Positions 44,248 through 54,104 of a DNA stretch of 64,000 bases are shown here, piece after piece. The DNA is from Pseudobutyrivibrio sp. ACV-2. GTDB taxonomy: Bacteria; Bacillota; Clostridia; Lachnospirales; Lachnospiraceae. The notes beneath the pieces are model-generated. The model was not told the origin of the DNA, did not search any database, and saw only the letters and a program-made list of their open reading frames with translations. Position numbers and translations under genes: made by a program. The DNA lies in assembly GCF_900107545.1 (NCBI RefSeq), contig NZ_FNQZ01000015.1:1-64000 (forward strand). Direction: 5' to 3'. Positions within the stretch are counted from its first letter, which is position 1; the number at the start of each line of letters is the position of its first letter.

Positions 44248-45267
44248 ATGGCGACCGCGCTGGAAAATTCGAAAAAGTGGATAAGAAGTAGGAAGGGGCA
44301 ACAGGTGTTAATTTGTGTTGGCTTTACGGTCATTCCTCTGTTATTGCTCTTCGTATTTACGTATCTGCCTTTTGGACAAATGGTAAAATTCAGTTTTTAT
44401 AAAATGAAGTATTCCACTCCAGTCGATAAAAGAGTTTTCGTTGGATGGAAGAACTATATTGATGTATTTAACAGAAAAGACTGTTTCGGAGCATTAAAGC
44501 TTAGCCTTTATTACTGCTTTGGTGCAATCATGCAGCTTGTTCTATCACTTTATTTAGCAACAGTTCTTTCATTTAAGGTAAAGGGCGGCAATATCTTTAA
44601 GGGACTTATGTTTTTCCCTTATCTGATTAGTGGTATTGCTATCGGTTTTATTTTCAAATTTTTCTACACCAGAGGTTTTGTGTTAGACACATTACTTGCT
44701 GGCCTTGGTATTAATTTAGAAAGTCTTCCATATTGGTTGAAGGATCAGAAAGTAAATAACTGGTCGTTGGTAGCAACATCAGTATGGCGTTATTTCGGAC
44801 AGAATATGGTCCTCTTTATTGGAGCTATTATGTCTGTAGATGCAGAACTGTATGAGGCCGCTCAACTAGATGGTGCAAATAGATTTCAGCAGTTTAAAAA
44901 TATTATTCTGCCAAGTATTAAAACAATTGTTACATTAAACATTATTCTTTCTATTACCGGTTCATTATCAGCATTTGAGCAGCCATATGTTATTACAAAT
45001 GGTGCAAATGGAACTGGAACATATTTCGTAGTAATGAATGAAATTGCTCACACAAGCCAGAAGGTAGGACTTGCAAGTGCAATGGCGGTAGTACTTCTGA
45101 TGATTATTTTTGGATGTACGATTCTTCAGAAGCTGTTCTTTAAGTACATATTCAGAGATGCAAACAGCGAGGACGAGTCATATGCAGCAAAGAGAGCAAA
45201 GCAGAAGGCTCAGAAGAAGGCTGACAAAGAATCAAAAAAGGCTCTTAGAGCTGTAAAGGCAGCGTAA
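44248..45267 (+). CDS. Sugar ABC transporter permease (MalF/UgpA-like)
   Basis: A 339-residue inner-membrane permease with six or seven transmembrane segments. The ATPase-docking EAA loop is present (EAAQLDGANRFQQFKNIILP). The long lysine-rich C-terminal tail is unusual but typical for Lachnospiraceae CUT1 permeases. GGGAGG lies 9 bases before the ATG. Paired with the MalG-type gene 16 bp downstream. Confidence 0.93.
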   Translation: MATALENSKKWIRSRKGQQVLICVGFTVIPLLLLFVFTYLPFGQMVKFSFYKMKYSTPVDKRVFVGWKNYIDVFNRKDCFGALKLSLYYCFGAIMQLVLSLYLATVLSFKVKGGNIFKGLMFFPYLISGIAIGFIFKFFYTRGFVLDTLLAGLGINLESLPYWLKDQKVNNWSLVATSVWRYFGQNMVLFIGAIMSVDAELYEAAQLDGANRFQQFKNIILPSIKTIVTLNIILSITGSLSAFEQPYVITNGANGTGTYFVVMNEIAHTSQKVGLASAMAVVLLMIIFGCTILQKLFFKYIFRDANSEDESYAAKRAKQKAQKKADKESKKALRAVKAA

Positions 45268-45283
45268 TAGAGGTGAATAAATA

Positions 45284-46132
45284 ATGAAAAGAAAACAAAT
45301 TAATCTATCTACATTAGTTATTAACATAATCAAATATTTTTCATTGGTATTCTTTGGTTTTGTGGCTGTTGTACCGGTAATTTCCTGTGTTATAACCGCT
45401 TTCAAAACATCAGAGGAATATCAGAATACAAATGTTATGACATTGCCAGAAAACTGGCTGAATTTTGATAACTTTATAAAAGCTTTTACGACAGCAAACA
45501 TGGGCAGAGCATTCATAAACTCCCTCATTGTAATGATTTGTGTGTTATTCGTATCAATTATCGTGGGAACACAGCTTGCTTATGTACTGAATAGATTTAA
45601 GTTCCCAGGAAATACTCTCATCAGAAATCTGTTCTTGTTTGCTTCACTTCTCCCCGGTGTAGCTATGCAGGTGACGGTTTACAACATCATGTCGTCACTT
45701 GGATTTATCAATCACCTGTATGGTTACATAATTATGATGTGTGGTACAGATGTAATATCTATCTACATTTTCATACAGTTTATGGAAAACATTCCAGTTT
45801 CCCTTGATGAGTCGGCAATCATTGATGGAGCAAACTACTGGACTATCTACTGGAAAATAATGCTTCCACTATTAAAGCCAGCTATCATCACATCCTGCAT
45901 CCTAAAGGGTGTTGGTGTTTACAACGAATATTACGCAGCTAACCTTTATCTTCAGGATAAGGATTTGCACACAATAGCAACATCCCTATACACCTTCGTA
46001 GGTCCTATGGGAAGCCAGTACAACCTTATTTGTGCCGGTGTGTTAATTTCCTTACTGCCAGCTCTTATTGTATTCATCATTTTCCAGAAGCAGATATATA
46101 GTGGTATCACAGCAGGTGCTGTAAAGGGGTAG
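45284..46132 (+). CDS. Sugar ABC transporter permease (MalG/UgpE-like)
   Basis: A 282-residue permease with six membrane segments. The EAA-type loop reads DESAIIDGANYWTIYWKIMLPLLKP. It completes the membrane part of the mannooligosaccharide importer. The stop lies 5 bp before the epimerase start, showing a continuous operon from transport to catabolism. The ATPase would be a shared MsmX-type protein encoded elsewhere. Confidence 0.93.
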   Translation: MKRKQINLSTLVINIIKYFSLVFFGFVAVVPVISCVITAFKTSEEYQNTNVMTLPENWLNFDNFIKAFTTANMGRAFINSLIVMICVLFVSIIVGTQLAYVLNRFKFPGNTLIRNLFLFASLLPGVAMQVTVYNIMSSLGFINHLYGYIIMMCGTDVISIYIFIQFMENIPVSLDESAIIDGANYWTIYWKIMLPLLKPAIITSCILKGVGVYNEYYAANLYLQDKDLHTIATSLYTFVGPMGSQYNLICAGVLISLLPALIVFIIFQKQIYSGITAGAVKG

Positions 46133-46137
46133 TAGTA

Positions 46138-47307
46138 ATGTTTGTAGAAGAAATAAAAAAGGAATTATTAGAGAATATTATTCCCTTTTGGAAAGGGATG
46201 GAAGACAAAAGCCATGGAGGCTTTTATGGATACTTAGATTATGATCTAAAGTTAGATAAGCAAGCGGAAAAAGGATGCATTTTAAATAGTAGAATTACCT
46301 GGTTTTTTGCCAATGCTTATCTAATTACAAAGGATGAAAGCCTTCTTTTATATGCGAAGCATGGATACACTTTCATGAAGGAAAAATGCTTTGATAAGGA
46401 ATATCCAGGAGTGTTTTGGTCGGTGGATTATCAGGGAAATCCTGTGGATACCACAAAACATACCTACAATCAGGCATTTGCTATTTACGCACTTTGTGCA
46501 TATTTTGAAGCTTCAAATGATGTGGAAGCATTGGAGCTTGCCTATGAATTATTCCATGTGATCGAGGATTATTGTACAGATGATTACGGATATTTAGAGG
46601 CATTCAAGAGGGATTTTTCGCCTGAATCAAATGAAAAGCTTTCTGAAAATGGTGTCATAGCAGAAAAGACTATGAACACACTGTTACATGTACTTGAGGC
46701 GTACACCCAGCTTTACAAGGTTTCAAAAGACGATAAGGTACGTCAAAAGCTGTATCGCATTTGCGATATTATCAAAAATAAGGTTTACAACCCTAGCCTG
46801 AAAAGGCAGGAAGTATTTTTTGATAAGAAGTACAACAGTATTTTAGATTTACATTCCTATGGTCATGATATAGAGACTGCATGGCTGGTGGATAGAGCAC
46901 TTGAGGTTTTGGATGATGTTGAAGTTAGCAATTCGATTAGCCCTATCACTGAGGCACTTACAGAGCAGACTTTCAAGGTGGCTTTTGATGGTCACTCGTT
47001 TGCTAACGAATGTGAAAAGGGTGTTGTCAATAATCATCGTGTGTGGTGGGTACAGGCTGAAGCAATCGTTGGATTTATCAATGGTTGGCAAAAGAATAAA
47101 TCAGATGAGAAATACCTTTTGGCAGCAAAATCCATATGGGAATTTATAAAAACATATGTGGTAGATAAACGAGAAGGTTCAGAGTGGTACTGGGAAGTGG
47201 ATGAAAATGGAAAGCCATATGAAGGCAGACCAATCGTGGAGCCATGGAAATGTCCATATCACAACGGCCGCATGTGTTTTGAAGTAATATATAGATTAAG
47301 CGAGTAG
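46138..47307 (+). CDS. AGE-family epimerase, probable mannobiose 2-epimerase
   Basis: A 389-residue (alpha/alpha)6-barrel epimerase of the N-acylglucosamine/cellobiose 2-epimerase family. Family motifs are [13 protein letters not shown], the [12 protein letters not shown] helix, the catalytic-His region [13 protein letters not shown] and [16 protein letters not shown]. In mannan loci this enzyme turns beta-1,4-mannobiose into mannosyl-glucose, the substrate of the next gene's enzyme. The specificity is inferred from the neighbours; cellobiose epimerisation is possible too. It overlaps no gene and lies 5 bp after the permease, 11 bp before GH130. Confidence 0.9.
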   Translation: MFVEEIKKELLENIIPFWKGMEDKSHGGFYGYLDYDLKLDKQAEKGCILNSRITWFFANAYLITKDESLLLYAKHGYTFMKEKCFDKEYPGVFWSVDYQGNPVDTTKHTYNQAFAIYALCAYFEASNDVEALELAYELFHVIEDYCTDDYGYLEAFKRDFSPESNEKLSENGVIAEKTMNTLLHVLEAYTQLYKVSKDDKVRQKLYRICDIIKNKVYNPSLKRQEVFFDKKYNSILDLHSYGHDIETAWLVDRALEVLDDVEVSNSISPITEALTEQTFKVAFDGHSFANECEKGVVNNHRVWWVQAEAIVGFINGWQKNKSDEKYLLAAKSIWEFIKTYVVDKREGSEWYWEVDENGKPYEGRPIVEPWKCPYHNGRMCFEVIYRLSE

Positions 47308-47318
47308 GAGATATATCA

Positions 47319-48488
47319 ATGTTACATGAGCGCTATTTTGTAGAAAAGGAAAAGCAGGACAAGCTTCTTTCAAAAAAGAATGTAAAGTCAGATTTTTATA
47401 ATGGTATTTATGATCGCTACGTATATCCGGTATTAACCAGAGAACATATTCCTCTTACCTGGAGATACGATTTGAATCCAGATACAAATCCATATTTTAT
47501 GGAGAGACTGGGCATCAATGCAGTGATGAATTCGGGAGCCATTTATTTAAACGGAAAATATTATCTGGTTGCCCGTATTGAAGGAAATGACAGAAAGTCA
47601 TTTTTCGGAGTAGCCGAAAGCGATAACGGCATAGATGGGTTCAAATTCTGGGATTACCCAATTCTTTTAGATGATGTGTGCCCTGAGGAGACTAATGTGT
47701 ACGATATGCGTCTCACTCAGCACGAGGATGGATATATTTACGGTGTGTTCTGCTCTGAGAGCAAGGATACTTCTGTTAATGATTTATCTGCAGCTGTTGC
47801 TGCGGCAGGAATTGTCCGCACTAAGGATTTGAAGAACTGGGAGCGACTTGACAATCTTACAACACTTAGAAGCCCACAGCAGAGAAATGTAGTGCTTCAC
47901 CCTGAGTTTGTAGATGGAAAGTATGCATTTTATACACGTCCAATGGACGATTTCATCGAGACAGGAAGCGGTGGCGGAGTTGGTTTTGGTTTGTGTGAGG
48001 ATATCACACATGCTGTTATCGATGAGGAAAAGATGACCAGCCTTAGAAAATATCACACTATTACAGAGGCTAAAAATGGTGCCGGAGCTACTCCTATTAA
48101 GACAGATAAGGGCTGGATTCATATTGCTCACGGTGTTAGAAACACTGCAGCTGGACTTCGCTATGTTATATATGCATTTGCCACAGATTTAAATGATCCT
48201 TCAAAGGTTATTGCTGAGCCATCTGGTTTATTAATCGGACCTAGAGGGGAAGAGCGTGTAGGAGATGTATCAAATGTAGTATTTACAAATGGTGCAATCG
48301 TCAATGAAAACAATGAAGTATTTATTTATTACGCATCCAGCGACACAAGAATGCATGTAGCTACTACTACAATTGATAAATTAAAGGATTATGTGTTTAA
48401 CACACCATCTGATCCGGGTCGTTCAGTGGAGTGTGTTGCACAAAGATGTGAATTAATCAGAAAAAATCTTGAGTTTTTAAATAGATAA
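47319..48488 (+). CDS. GH130 4-O-beta-D-mannosyl-D-glucose phosphorylase
   Basis: A 389-residue GH130 enzyme of subfamily 1 type. It phosphorolyses mannosyl-glucose to mannose-1-phosphate and glucose. Length and the long N-terminal helix ([18 protein letters not shown]) match characterised mannosylglucose phosphorylases. The likely proton-donor region is [13 protein letters not shown] with Asp129; other family parts are [15 protein letters not shown] and [19 protein letters not shown]. It takes the product of the epimerase just upstream. Confidence 0.92.
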   Translation: MLHERYFVEKEKQDKLLSKKNVKSDFYNGIYDRYVYPVLTREHIPLTWRYDLNPDTNPYFMERLGINAVMNSGAIYLNGKYYLVARIEGNDRKSFFGVAESDNGIDGFKFWDYPILLDDVCPEETNVYDMRLTQHEDGYIYGVFCSESKDTSVNDLSAAVAAAGIVRTKDLKNWERLDNLTTLRSPQQRNVVLHPEFVDGKYAFYTRPMDDFIETGSGGGVGFGLCEDITHAVIDEEKMTSLRKYHTITEAKNGAGATPIKTDKGWIHIAHGVRNTAAGLRYVIYAFATDLNDPSKVIAEPSGLLIGPRGEERVGDVSNVVFTNGAIVNENNEVFIYYASSDTRMHVATTTIDKLKDYVFNTPSDPGRSVECVAQRCELIRKNLEFLNR

Positions 48489-48502
48489 CGGAGGAAACAT
48501 AA

Positions 48503-49525
48503 ATGTCAAAGTACACAATGATCAGCCCTGAGGTACCAAATGTTCCATGGCAGGACAAGCCAGCTAATTTAGTTGGTGCGCCAATCTGGAGATATGATAA
48601 AAATCCTATTATCGGACGTAATCCACTTGAGGGTGTTGCTAGAATATTCAACAGTGCAGTAATGCCATATGGCGATGAGTTTATCGGTGTGTTCAGAGGT
48701 GAGCAGACAAATGGTATTCCATACATTTATCTTGGCCATAGCAAGGATGGTATTAATTGGACTTTCGAGACTGAAAAGATTCCATTTGTGGATGAAGAAG
48801 GAAATTCTTTCATGCCAAAGTATGCTTATGACCCTCGTCTTGTAAAGGTAGAGGATGCATACTATATCATTTGGTGCCAGGATTTTTATGGAGCATCTAT
48901 TGGTATTGCAAAGACAACAGATTTCAAGACCTTTGTGAGACTTGAAAACCCATTTATCCCATTTAACAGAAATGCTGTTTTATTCCCAAGAAAGATTAAT
49001 GGCAATTATGTAATGCTTTCACGTCCATCTGACAGCGGACACACACCATTCGGTGATATTTTCCTTAGCGAAAGCCCAGACCTTGTATATTGGGGAAAGC
49101 ATAGACATGTAATGGGTAGAAATGATAAGTGGTGGCAGTCATTAAAGATTGGTGGCGGTGCAGCTCCAATCGAAACATCTGAAGGCTGGTTGCTTTTCTA
49201 TCATGGTGTTACAGGAACCTGTAATGGATATGTATATTCAATCGGTGGAGCTATTCTTGATATTGATAATCCTTCAAAGGTTAAGTATCGTTGTGAGAAT
49301 TTCCTTCTCACTCCAGAAGAGTGGTATGAAGAGCGCGGATTTGTTCCAAATGTTTGTTTCCCATGTGCAACAATACATGATTCAAAGACAGGCAAGATTG
49401 CTCTTTACTACGGAGCTGCAGATAGCTATGTAGGTCTCGCATTTACAAATCTTGATGAGATTATTGATTACATCAAGGACCACAGCGTTGTAACAGAAGA
49501 AGATACCGAAATCGGTATAAGATAG
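48503..49525 (+). CDS. GH130 beta-1,4-mannooligosaccharide phosphorylase
   Basis: A 340-residue GH130 enzyme of subfamily 2 type. It releases mannose-1-phosphate from the non-reducing end of longer mannooligosaccharides. Features are YAYDPRLVKVEDAYYIIWC with the donor Asp110, LFPRKINGNYVMLSRPSD and KIGGGAAPIETSEGWLLFYHG. A ribosome binding site GGAGG lies 7 bases upstream of the ATG, 14 bp after the GH130_1 gene. Together the two phosphorylases save ATP in mannan breakdown. Confidence 0.92.
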   Translation: MSKYTMISPEVPNVPWQDKPANLVGAPIWRYDKNPIIGRNPLEGVARIFNSAVMPYGDEFIGVFRGEQTNGIPYIYLGHSKDGINWTFETEKIPFVDEEGNSFMPKYAYDPRLVKVEDAYYIIWCQDFYGASIGIAKTTDFKTFVRLENPFIPFNRNAVLFPRKINGNYVMLSRPSDSGHTPFGDIFLSESPDLVYWGKHRHVMGRNDKWWQSLKIGGGAAPIETSEGWLLFYHGVTGTCNGYVYSIGGAILDIDNPSKVKYRCENFLLTPEEWYEERGFVPNVCFPCATIHDSKTGKIALYYGAADSYVGLAFTNLDEIIDYIKDHSVVTEEDTEIGIR

Positions 49526-49555
49526 TTGAATGATATACAAGGGAAGGTAAATGTT

Positions 49556-50611
49556 ATGTTTATTAAGTTTGATGATGAGTTCTTGGATTATAGCGGAAGG
49601 GTTGATTATGAAACTGATAAAACAATATTTATCTTCCCTTGTTCTTATGTAAGGGTGAAATTTAAAGGAAGTAGTCTGAAGGCGATAGTAGATAACAAAA
49701 ATGCCTACTGGGATAACTATCTTGGAATTATTGTCGATGGCAAACAGTCCAAGGTAAAGCTTTCGAATGATGAGGGCAAGCAGACAGTAACCCTGGTCGA
49801 GGATGAAGAGGCAAATCTCCATGAGGTGATGCTCTTTAAGAGGCAGGATAGCTGTCATCAGGTTGGATTTTATGGTTTTGAGTTGGATGATGATGGAATT
49901 CTATTGGAACCACCTGAGAAGCCTCAAGGGAAAATAGAGGTGTATGGAGATAGTGTTTCAGCAGGAGAGGTATCTGAGGCCTATGATTTTGTGGGAAAAC
50001 CTGACCCAGGTTGGCATCAGGGGGAGCTTTCAAACAGTTATTATTCCTATGCCTGGCTTACTGCCAGAAAGCTAAATGCTCAGATACATGATATTGCTCA
50101 GGGAGGAATAGCACTTATAGATGATACCGGATGGTTTAACGAACCAAATTACATAGGTATGGAGTCTGTATACGATAAAGTGCGATATAATCCCGCCATT
50201 GGAGAGTCTTCTAAATGGGATTTTAGTAAATATACACCTGATGTCGTCATAGTGGCTATAGGTCAAAACGACAGTCATCCAGATGATTATATGGCAAAGG
50301 ATTACCACTGTAGTCAGGCTAAAAACTGGAGAGAACATTATCGTAAATTCGTATTAAATTTGAAAACAATTTATCCCGATGTCCATATAGTTTTGTGCAC
50401 AACTATTTTGGAGCATCATAAAAACTGGGATATTTCTATAGATGAAGTCTGTAATGAGATTGCAGACGACAAGATACATCATTTTCTTTTTGAAAATAAC
50501 GGCTCAGGTACACCGGGACATATCAGAAAGCAGGAGGCTGAAAAAATGTCAGATCAGCTTGCGGCATATATTGAAAGCCTTGGTATACCAAGCTTAAGAA
50601 GAGGCAAATAA
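49556..50611 (+). CDS. CE2-type acetyl esterase
   Basis: A 351-residue two-domain esterase: an N-terminal beta-jelly-roll (about residues 1-115) followed by an SGNH domain with nucleophile Ser133 (YGDSVSAGE), an IGQND block (VVIVAIGQNDSHP) and a late His322 (GTPGHIRKQ). This is the CE2 layout, with a Ser-His pair. By analogy with the Roseburia mannan locus it removes acetyl groups from imported acetyl-mannooligosaccharides. It has no signal peptide. ATG at 49556 is chosen because GGAAGG lies 8 bases upstream; an in-frame TTG at 49526 has none. Confidence 0.85.
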   Translation: MFIKFDDEFLDYSGRVDYETDKTIFIFPCSYVRVKFKGSSLKAIVDNKNAYWDNYLGIIVDGKQSKVKLSNDEGKQTVTLVEDEEANLHEVMLFKRQDSCHQVGFYGFELDDDGILLEPPEKPQGKIEVYGDSVSAGEVSEAYDFVGKPDPGWHQGELSNSYYSYAWLTARKLNAQIHDIAQGGIALIDDTGWFNEPNYIGMESVYDKVRYNPAIGESSKWDFSKYTPDVVIVAIGQNDSHPDDYMAKDYHCSQAKNWREHYRKFVLNLKTIYPDVHIVLCTTILEHHKNWDISIDEVCNEIADDKIHHFLFENNGSGTPGHIRKQEAEKMSDQLAAYIESLGIPSLRRGK

Positions 50612-50613
50612 AG

Positions 50614-51729
50614 ATGAAAGAATACATTAATTACAAAGAAAGTATATGTAATAAAGGCAATCTTTTCAGATTAAAGCGTGTGATGAAGAAAGCTAACGCA
50701 AAGGAAGAGATTACTATTGGTTTTATTGGTGGTTCTATCACACAGGGCTCATTAGCTTCAGCAGATGATAAATGCTATGCATGGAAGGTTTTTGAGTGGT
50801 GGAAGGAGATTTTTAAAGATACCAGCTTCAAATATGTAAATGCAGGAATTGGAGGGACAACCTCTCATTTTGGGGCAGCAAGAGTTGAGGCCGATTTGCT
50901 TAATGCTAAGCCTGATTTAGTATTTGTGGAGTTTTCAGTAAATGATGATAGTAATGAGCATTTTCTAGAAACCTACGAAGGCCTTGTGAGACATATTTAT
51001 AGAAGCGGGAGTGCTCCGGCTGTAGTGCTTATAAGCAATGTTTTTTATGATACAGGAGCAAATGCTCAGCTTCAGCATTCAAAGGTGGCCCGTTTCTATG
51101 AACTTCCACTTATCAGTATGCAAAGTGCCATTTATCCTGCTGTCAGAGATGGGAAAATCGCAGTAAGAGATATTACTCCTGATGATTTACATCCTAATGA
51201 TATGGGCCATGAGCTTGTTGCATCGGTGGTTAGATTTTTCCTGGATAGAACATTACAGGAGGTTCTTATAGGAGAGCAGCCAGCTTTTGAGAACGATAGT
51301 CTGCCGGCTCCTATAACAGAAAATACCTACGAAAATGCAATCAGAGTGGACAATAGAACATATGAGGCCAGCTGTCAGGGCTTTATTAAAGATGAAAGTG
51401 AACAACAGGATATTACAGATTGCTTTAAAAATGGATGGCTTCTCAGCGAAGGTGAGGGAAGGATAGCATTTGAAGTGGAATGTACTGGTGCAGCTATTCA
51501 ATACCGCAAATACGTATCGAAGAATGCACCTGTAGCTGAAGTTTTTATTGATGGCAAGCCTGTTACAGAACTTGATGCAAATTTCGATGAAAGCTGGGGT
51601 GACAAGCTGGAGCTTGAGACACTGTTTGAGCATTGTGAATACAGTAATTACAAGATAGAAGTAGCTATAAAAGACGGTAATAAAGTGAAGAATCCATTTA
51701 ATTTGGTTTCGGTAATTTTGGCTAGATAG
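50614..51729 (+). CDS. CE17-type acetyl-mannan esterase
   Basis: A 371-residue SGNH esterase with a C-terminal beta-sandwich. Catalytic parts are GGSITQGS (Ser41), the VEFSVNDD block and DDLHPNDMGH (Asp190, His193). The C-terminal ~150 residues (from about 225, EVECTGAAIQYRKYV, KVKNPFNLVSVILA) form a CBM35-like module, the layout of family CE17, which works with CE2 to fully deacetylate mannooligosaccharides. Cytoplasmic. Two bases separate it from the CE2 gene, so they are translated together. Confidence 0.85.
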   Translation: MKEYINYKESICNKGNLFRLKRVMKKANAKEEITIGFIGGSITQGSLASADDKCYAWKVFEWWKEIFKDTSFKYVNAGIGGTTSHFGAARVEADLLNAKPDLVFVEFSVNDDSNEHFLETYEGLVRHIYRSGSAPAVVLISNVFYDTGANAQLQHSKVARFYELPLISMQSAIYPAVRDGKIAVRDITPDDLHPNDMGHELVASVVRFFLDRTLQEVLIGEQPAFENDSLPAPITENTYENAIRVDNRTYEASCQGFIKDESEQQDITDCFKNGWLLSEGEGRIAFEVECTGAAIQYRKYVSKNAPVAEVFIDGKPVTELDANFDESWGDKLELETLFEHCEYSNYKIEVAIKDGNKVKNPFNLVSVILAR

Positions 51730-51740
51730 GAAGTGAAAGT

Positions 51741-54104
51741 ATGTTTAAAAAGGATTTTGTGTGGGGTGTTGCCAGCAGTGCATACCAGGTAGAAGGTACA
51801 GACCCTAACGATGGCAGAGGCGAAATGATTTGGGATGATTTCCTGGCTGAGGGAAAGGGCTATGCCAACCAGACTGCAGAAATTTCATGTGATCATATGC
51901 ATAGATATAAAGATGACTATGCTCTTATGAAAAATATGGGAATAAAGGCATATCGATTTTCTCTTAACTGGTCAAGAATCTTGCCAGATGGGACTGGCCG
52001 GGTAAATCAAAAAGCCATTGATATGTATAGAGATATGATACTTACCATGAAAGAGGATGGAATTGAGCCTTATATCACACTGTTTCATTGGGAATTTCCA
52101 AAAGCTTTGTATCACAAAGGTGGCTGGCTGAATTTAGAGGTGGTTGAATGGTTTGGAGAATATGCAAAGGTTGTTGCTGAAAATTTTTCAGATATCTGTA
52201 CAAACTTCATCACCTTTAACGAACCACAGTGTGTAGTTCTTTTAGGACATATGACAGGTGAACATGCCCCTGGAATCAAAGTATCTATTAGGGATTCATT
52301 CCTTATCGCACATAATCTTCTCAAAGCACATGGTGCTGGTGTTATCAATCTTAGAAAATACGCAAAGCAGGAAATCAAAATCGGATTTGCTCCTACAGGT
52401 GGGGTGGCATATCCATATACCGACTCAAAAGAAGATATTGAGGCTGCAAAAAAAGTATACTTTGGTTTTGAAAATCCTATAGAAAGATGGGCTTGGAATG
52501 TATCCTGGTTCTCAGATCCTGTTTTCCTTGGGCACTATCCTGAGGAGGGACTTAAAAAATATGCAAAATATCTTCCTGAAATCACTGAAGAGGACATGGA
52601 GCTTATCCACCAGAAGATAGATTTTATGGGGCAGAACATCTACAACGGCTATTACATTAGATGTGGTGAGGATGGAAAGCCTGAATATGTGGAGCGTGAG
52701 GTGGGAAGCCCTGTAACCGCCGTAAATTGGCCAATTACACCAAAGGCATTCTATTACGGAATCAAGTTTTTAACTGAAAGATATAACTATCCTTTGTACA
52801 TTACTGAAAATGGAATGGCATGCCACGATAACATTTCTATCGATGGAAGAGTTCATGACTACGACAGAATTACATTTTTGGATGAATATATCAGTGAAAT
52901 GCAGCGTGCCATCGATGAAGGAGCCAATGTAAAGGGATATTTCTGTTGGACATTCTTAGATAATCTTGAATGGGATAAGGGCTATAAAGAGCGCTTTGGA
53001 CTTGTGTATGTGGATTATCACAATCAGCGTAGAATAGTAAAAGACTCTGGATATTGGTACAAGAAGCTTATAGAAACAAACGGAATGAGTCTCTCCGTAA
53101 ATACGATAAATAAGGAAATCCTGTTTTTAGAGCCAGTGTGCACTCACAATATTTGGGGCGGTACAAAGCTTCATGATGATTTTGGCTACAAGGAAGAGGG
53201 ATCCGACGTTGGAGAGTGCTGGGGAATTTCAGCTCATCCTAACGGAGACGGGTCAAACAAATATGGCGCCTTTGAAGGCAAAAAGCTCTCTGAGCTTTGG
53301 GAAAAGCATCCTGAAGTGTTTGGAAATCTTGATTTAGACAGATTCCCGCTTTTGGTAAAGCTTATTGATGCTAGAGATGACCTGAGTATTCAGGTGCACC
53401 CAGATGATAGCTATGCCAAGGTCCATGAGAATGGAAGCTTTGGAAAAACTGAATGCTGGTATGTACTTGACTGCCCAGAGGATGCAAGTCTTGTAATAGG
53501 CCACAATGCTTCTTCAAAGGAAGAATTGGTTCAGATGATAGAAGAGGGCAAGTGGAGTGATTTGATCAGAGAAATCCCTGTGAAAAAGGGTGATTTTATC
53601 CAGATTGATCCAGGCACAGTACATGCTATAAAGGGTGGACTTCTCATATTAGAAACCCAGCAGAATAGCGATATTACATATCGTGTTTACGATTATGACA
53701 GAATGTCAAATGGCAAGCCTAGAGAGCTTCACATTAAACAAAGTGAGGACGTTATTACAGTGCCTGCCAAGGATCCTGAAAAATCAGTGATTCATACAGG
53801 AAACTCTATTAAAAATGAGCTTGTTCCGCTGTATAGCTGTGATTTCTACAGTGTATTTCATCTTAATCTGGATGGGGATATCTCTTTTAGACAGAAATAC
53901 CCATTTTTGAATATGACGGTCACAGATGGCAGCGGAATTATTAACGGCCAGCCAATTAAAAAGGGCGATAATTTGATAATCCCTAATGGCTTTGGCAAAG
54001 TGGAGATTACAGGTAAATTACAGGCAGTACTTTCTACTGCAGATAAAATAAAGGAAAAGGGTGCGGAAGATGAGTTATATTTCGATTTACGAAGAGTGGT
54101 GTAA
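51741..54104 (+). CDS. Fusion of GH1 beta-glycosidase and class I mannose-6-phosphate isomerase
   Basis: A single 787-residue reading frame with two complete enzymes. Residues 1 to ~447 are a GH1 beta-glycosidase (FVWGVASSAYQVEGT, acid/base Glu161 in FITFNEPQ, nucleophile Glu356 in YITENGMA, C-terminal GYKERFGLVYVDY). After a short joint, residues ~455-787 are a class I phosphomannose isomerase: EPVCTHNIWGGTKL, zinc ligands Gln551 and His553 (IQVHPDD), Glu571 (KTECWYVL) and His628 (GTVHAIKGG). It fits the pathway: GH1 could cleave glucose-containing fragments, and the isomerase turns Man-6-P into Fru-6-P. There is no stop or shift at the joint and no good ribosome binding site for a separate isomerase. 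Its end overlaps the mutase gene. Confidence 0.9.
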   Translation: MFKKDFVWGVASSAYQVEGTDPNDGRGEMIWDDFLAEGKGYANQTAEISCDHMHRYKDDYALMKNMGIKAYRFSLNWSRILPDGTGRVNQKAIDMYRDMILTMKEDGIEPYITLFHWEFPKALYHKGGWLNLEVVEWFGEYAKVVAENFSDICTNFITFNEPQCVVLLGHMTGEHAPGIKVSIRDSFLIAHNLLKAHGAGVINLRKYAKQEIKIGFAPTGGVAYPYTDSKEDIEAAKKVYFGFENPIERWAWNVSWFSDPVFLGHYPEEGLKKYAKYLPEITEEDMELIHQKIDFMGQNIYNGYYIRCGEDGKPEYVEREVGSPVTAVNWPITPKAFYYGIKFLTERYNYPLYITENGMACHDNISIDGRVHDYDRITFLDEYISEMQRAIDEGANVKGYFCWTFLDNLEWDKGYKERFGLVYVDYHNQRRIVKDSGYWYKKLIETNGMSLSVNTINKEILFLEPVCTHNIWGGTKLHDDFGYKEEGSDVGECWGISAHPNGDGSNKYGAFEGKKLSELWEKHPEVFGNLDLDRFPLLVKLIDARDDLSIQVHPDDSYAKVHENGSFGKTECWYVLDCPEDASLVIGHNASSKEELVQMIEEGKWSDLIREIPVKKGDFIQIDPGTVHAIKGGLLILETQQNSDITYRVYDYDRMSNGKPRELHIKQSEDVITVPAKDPEKSVIHTGNSIKNELVPLYSCDFYSVFHLNLDGDISFRQKYPFLNMTVTDGSGIINGQPIKKGDNLIIPNGFGKVEITGKLQAVLSTADKIKEKGAEDELYFDLRRVV

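Noticed and set aside
51741-54104. GH1-isomerase joint as two genes with a missed stop codon
   Set aside because: The frame is open across the joint and no ribosome binding site precedes a plausible isomerase start. Kept as a fusion, with a sequencing check advised in the finding.
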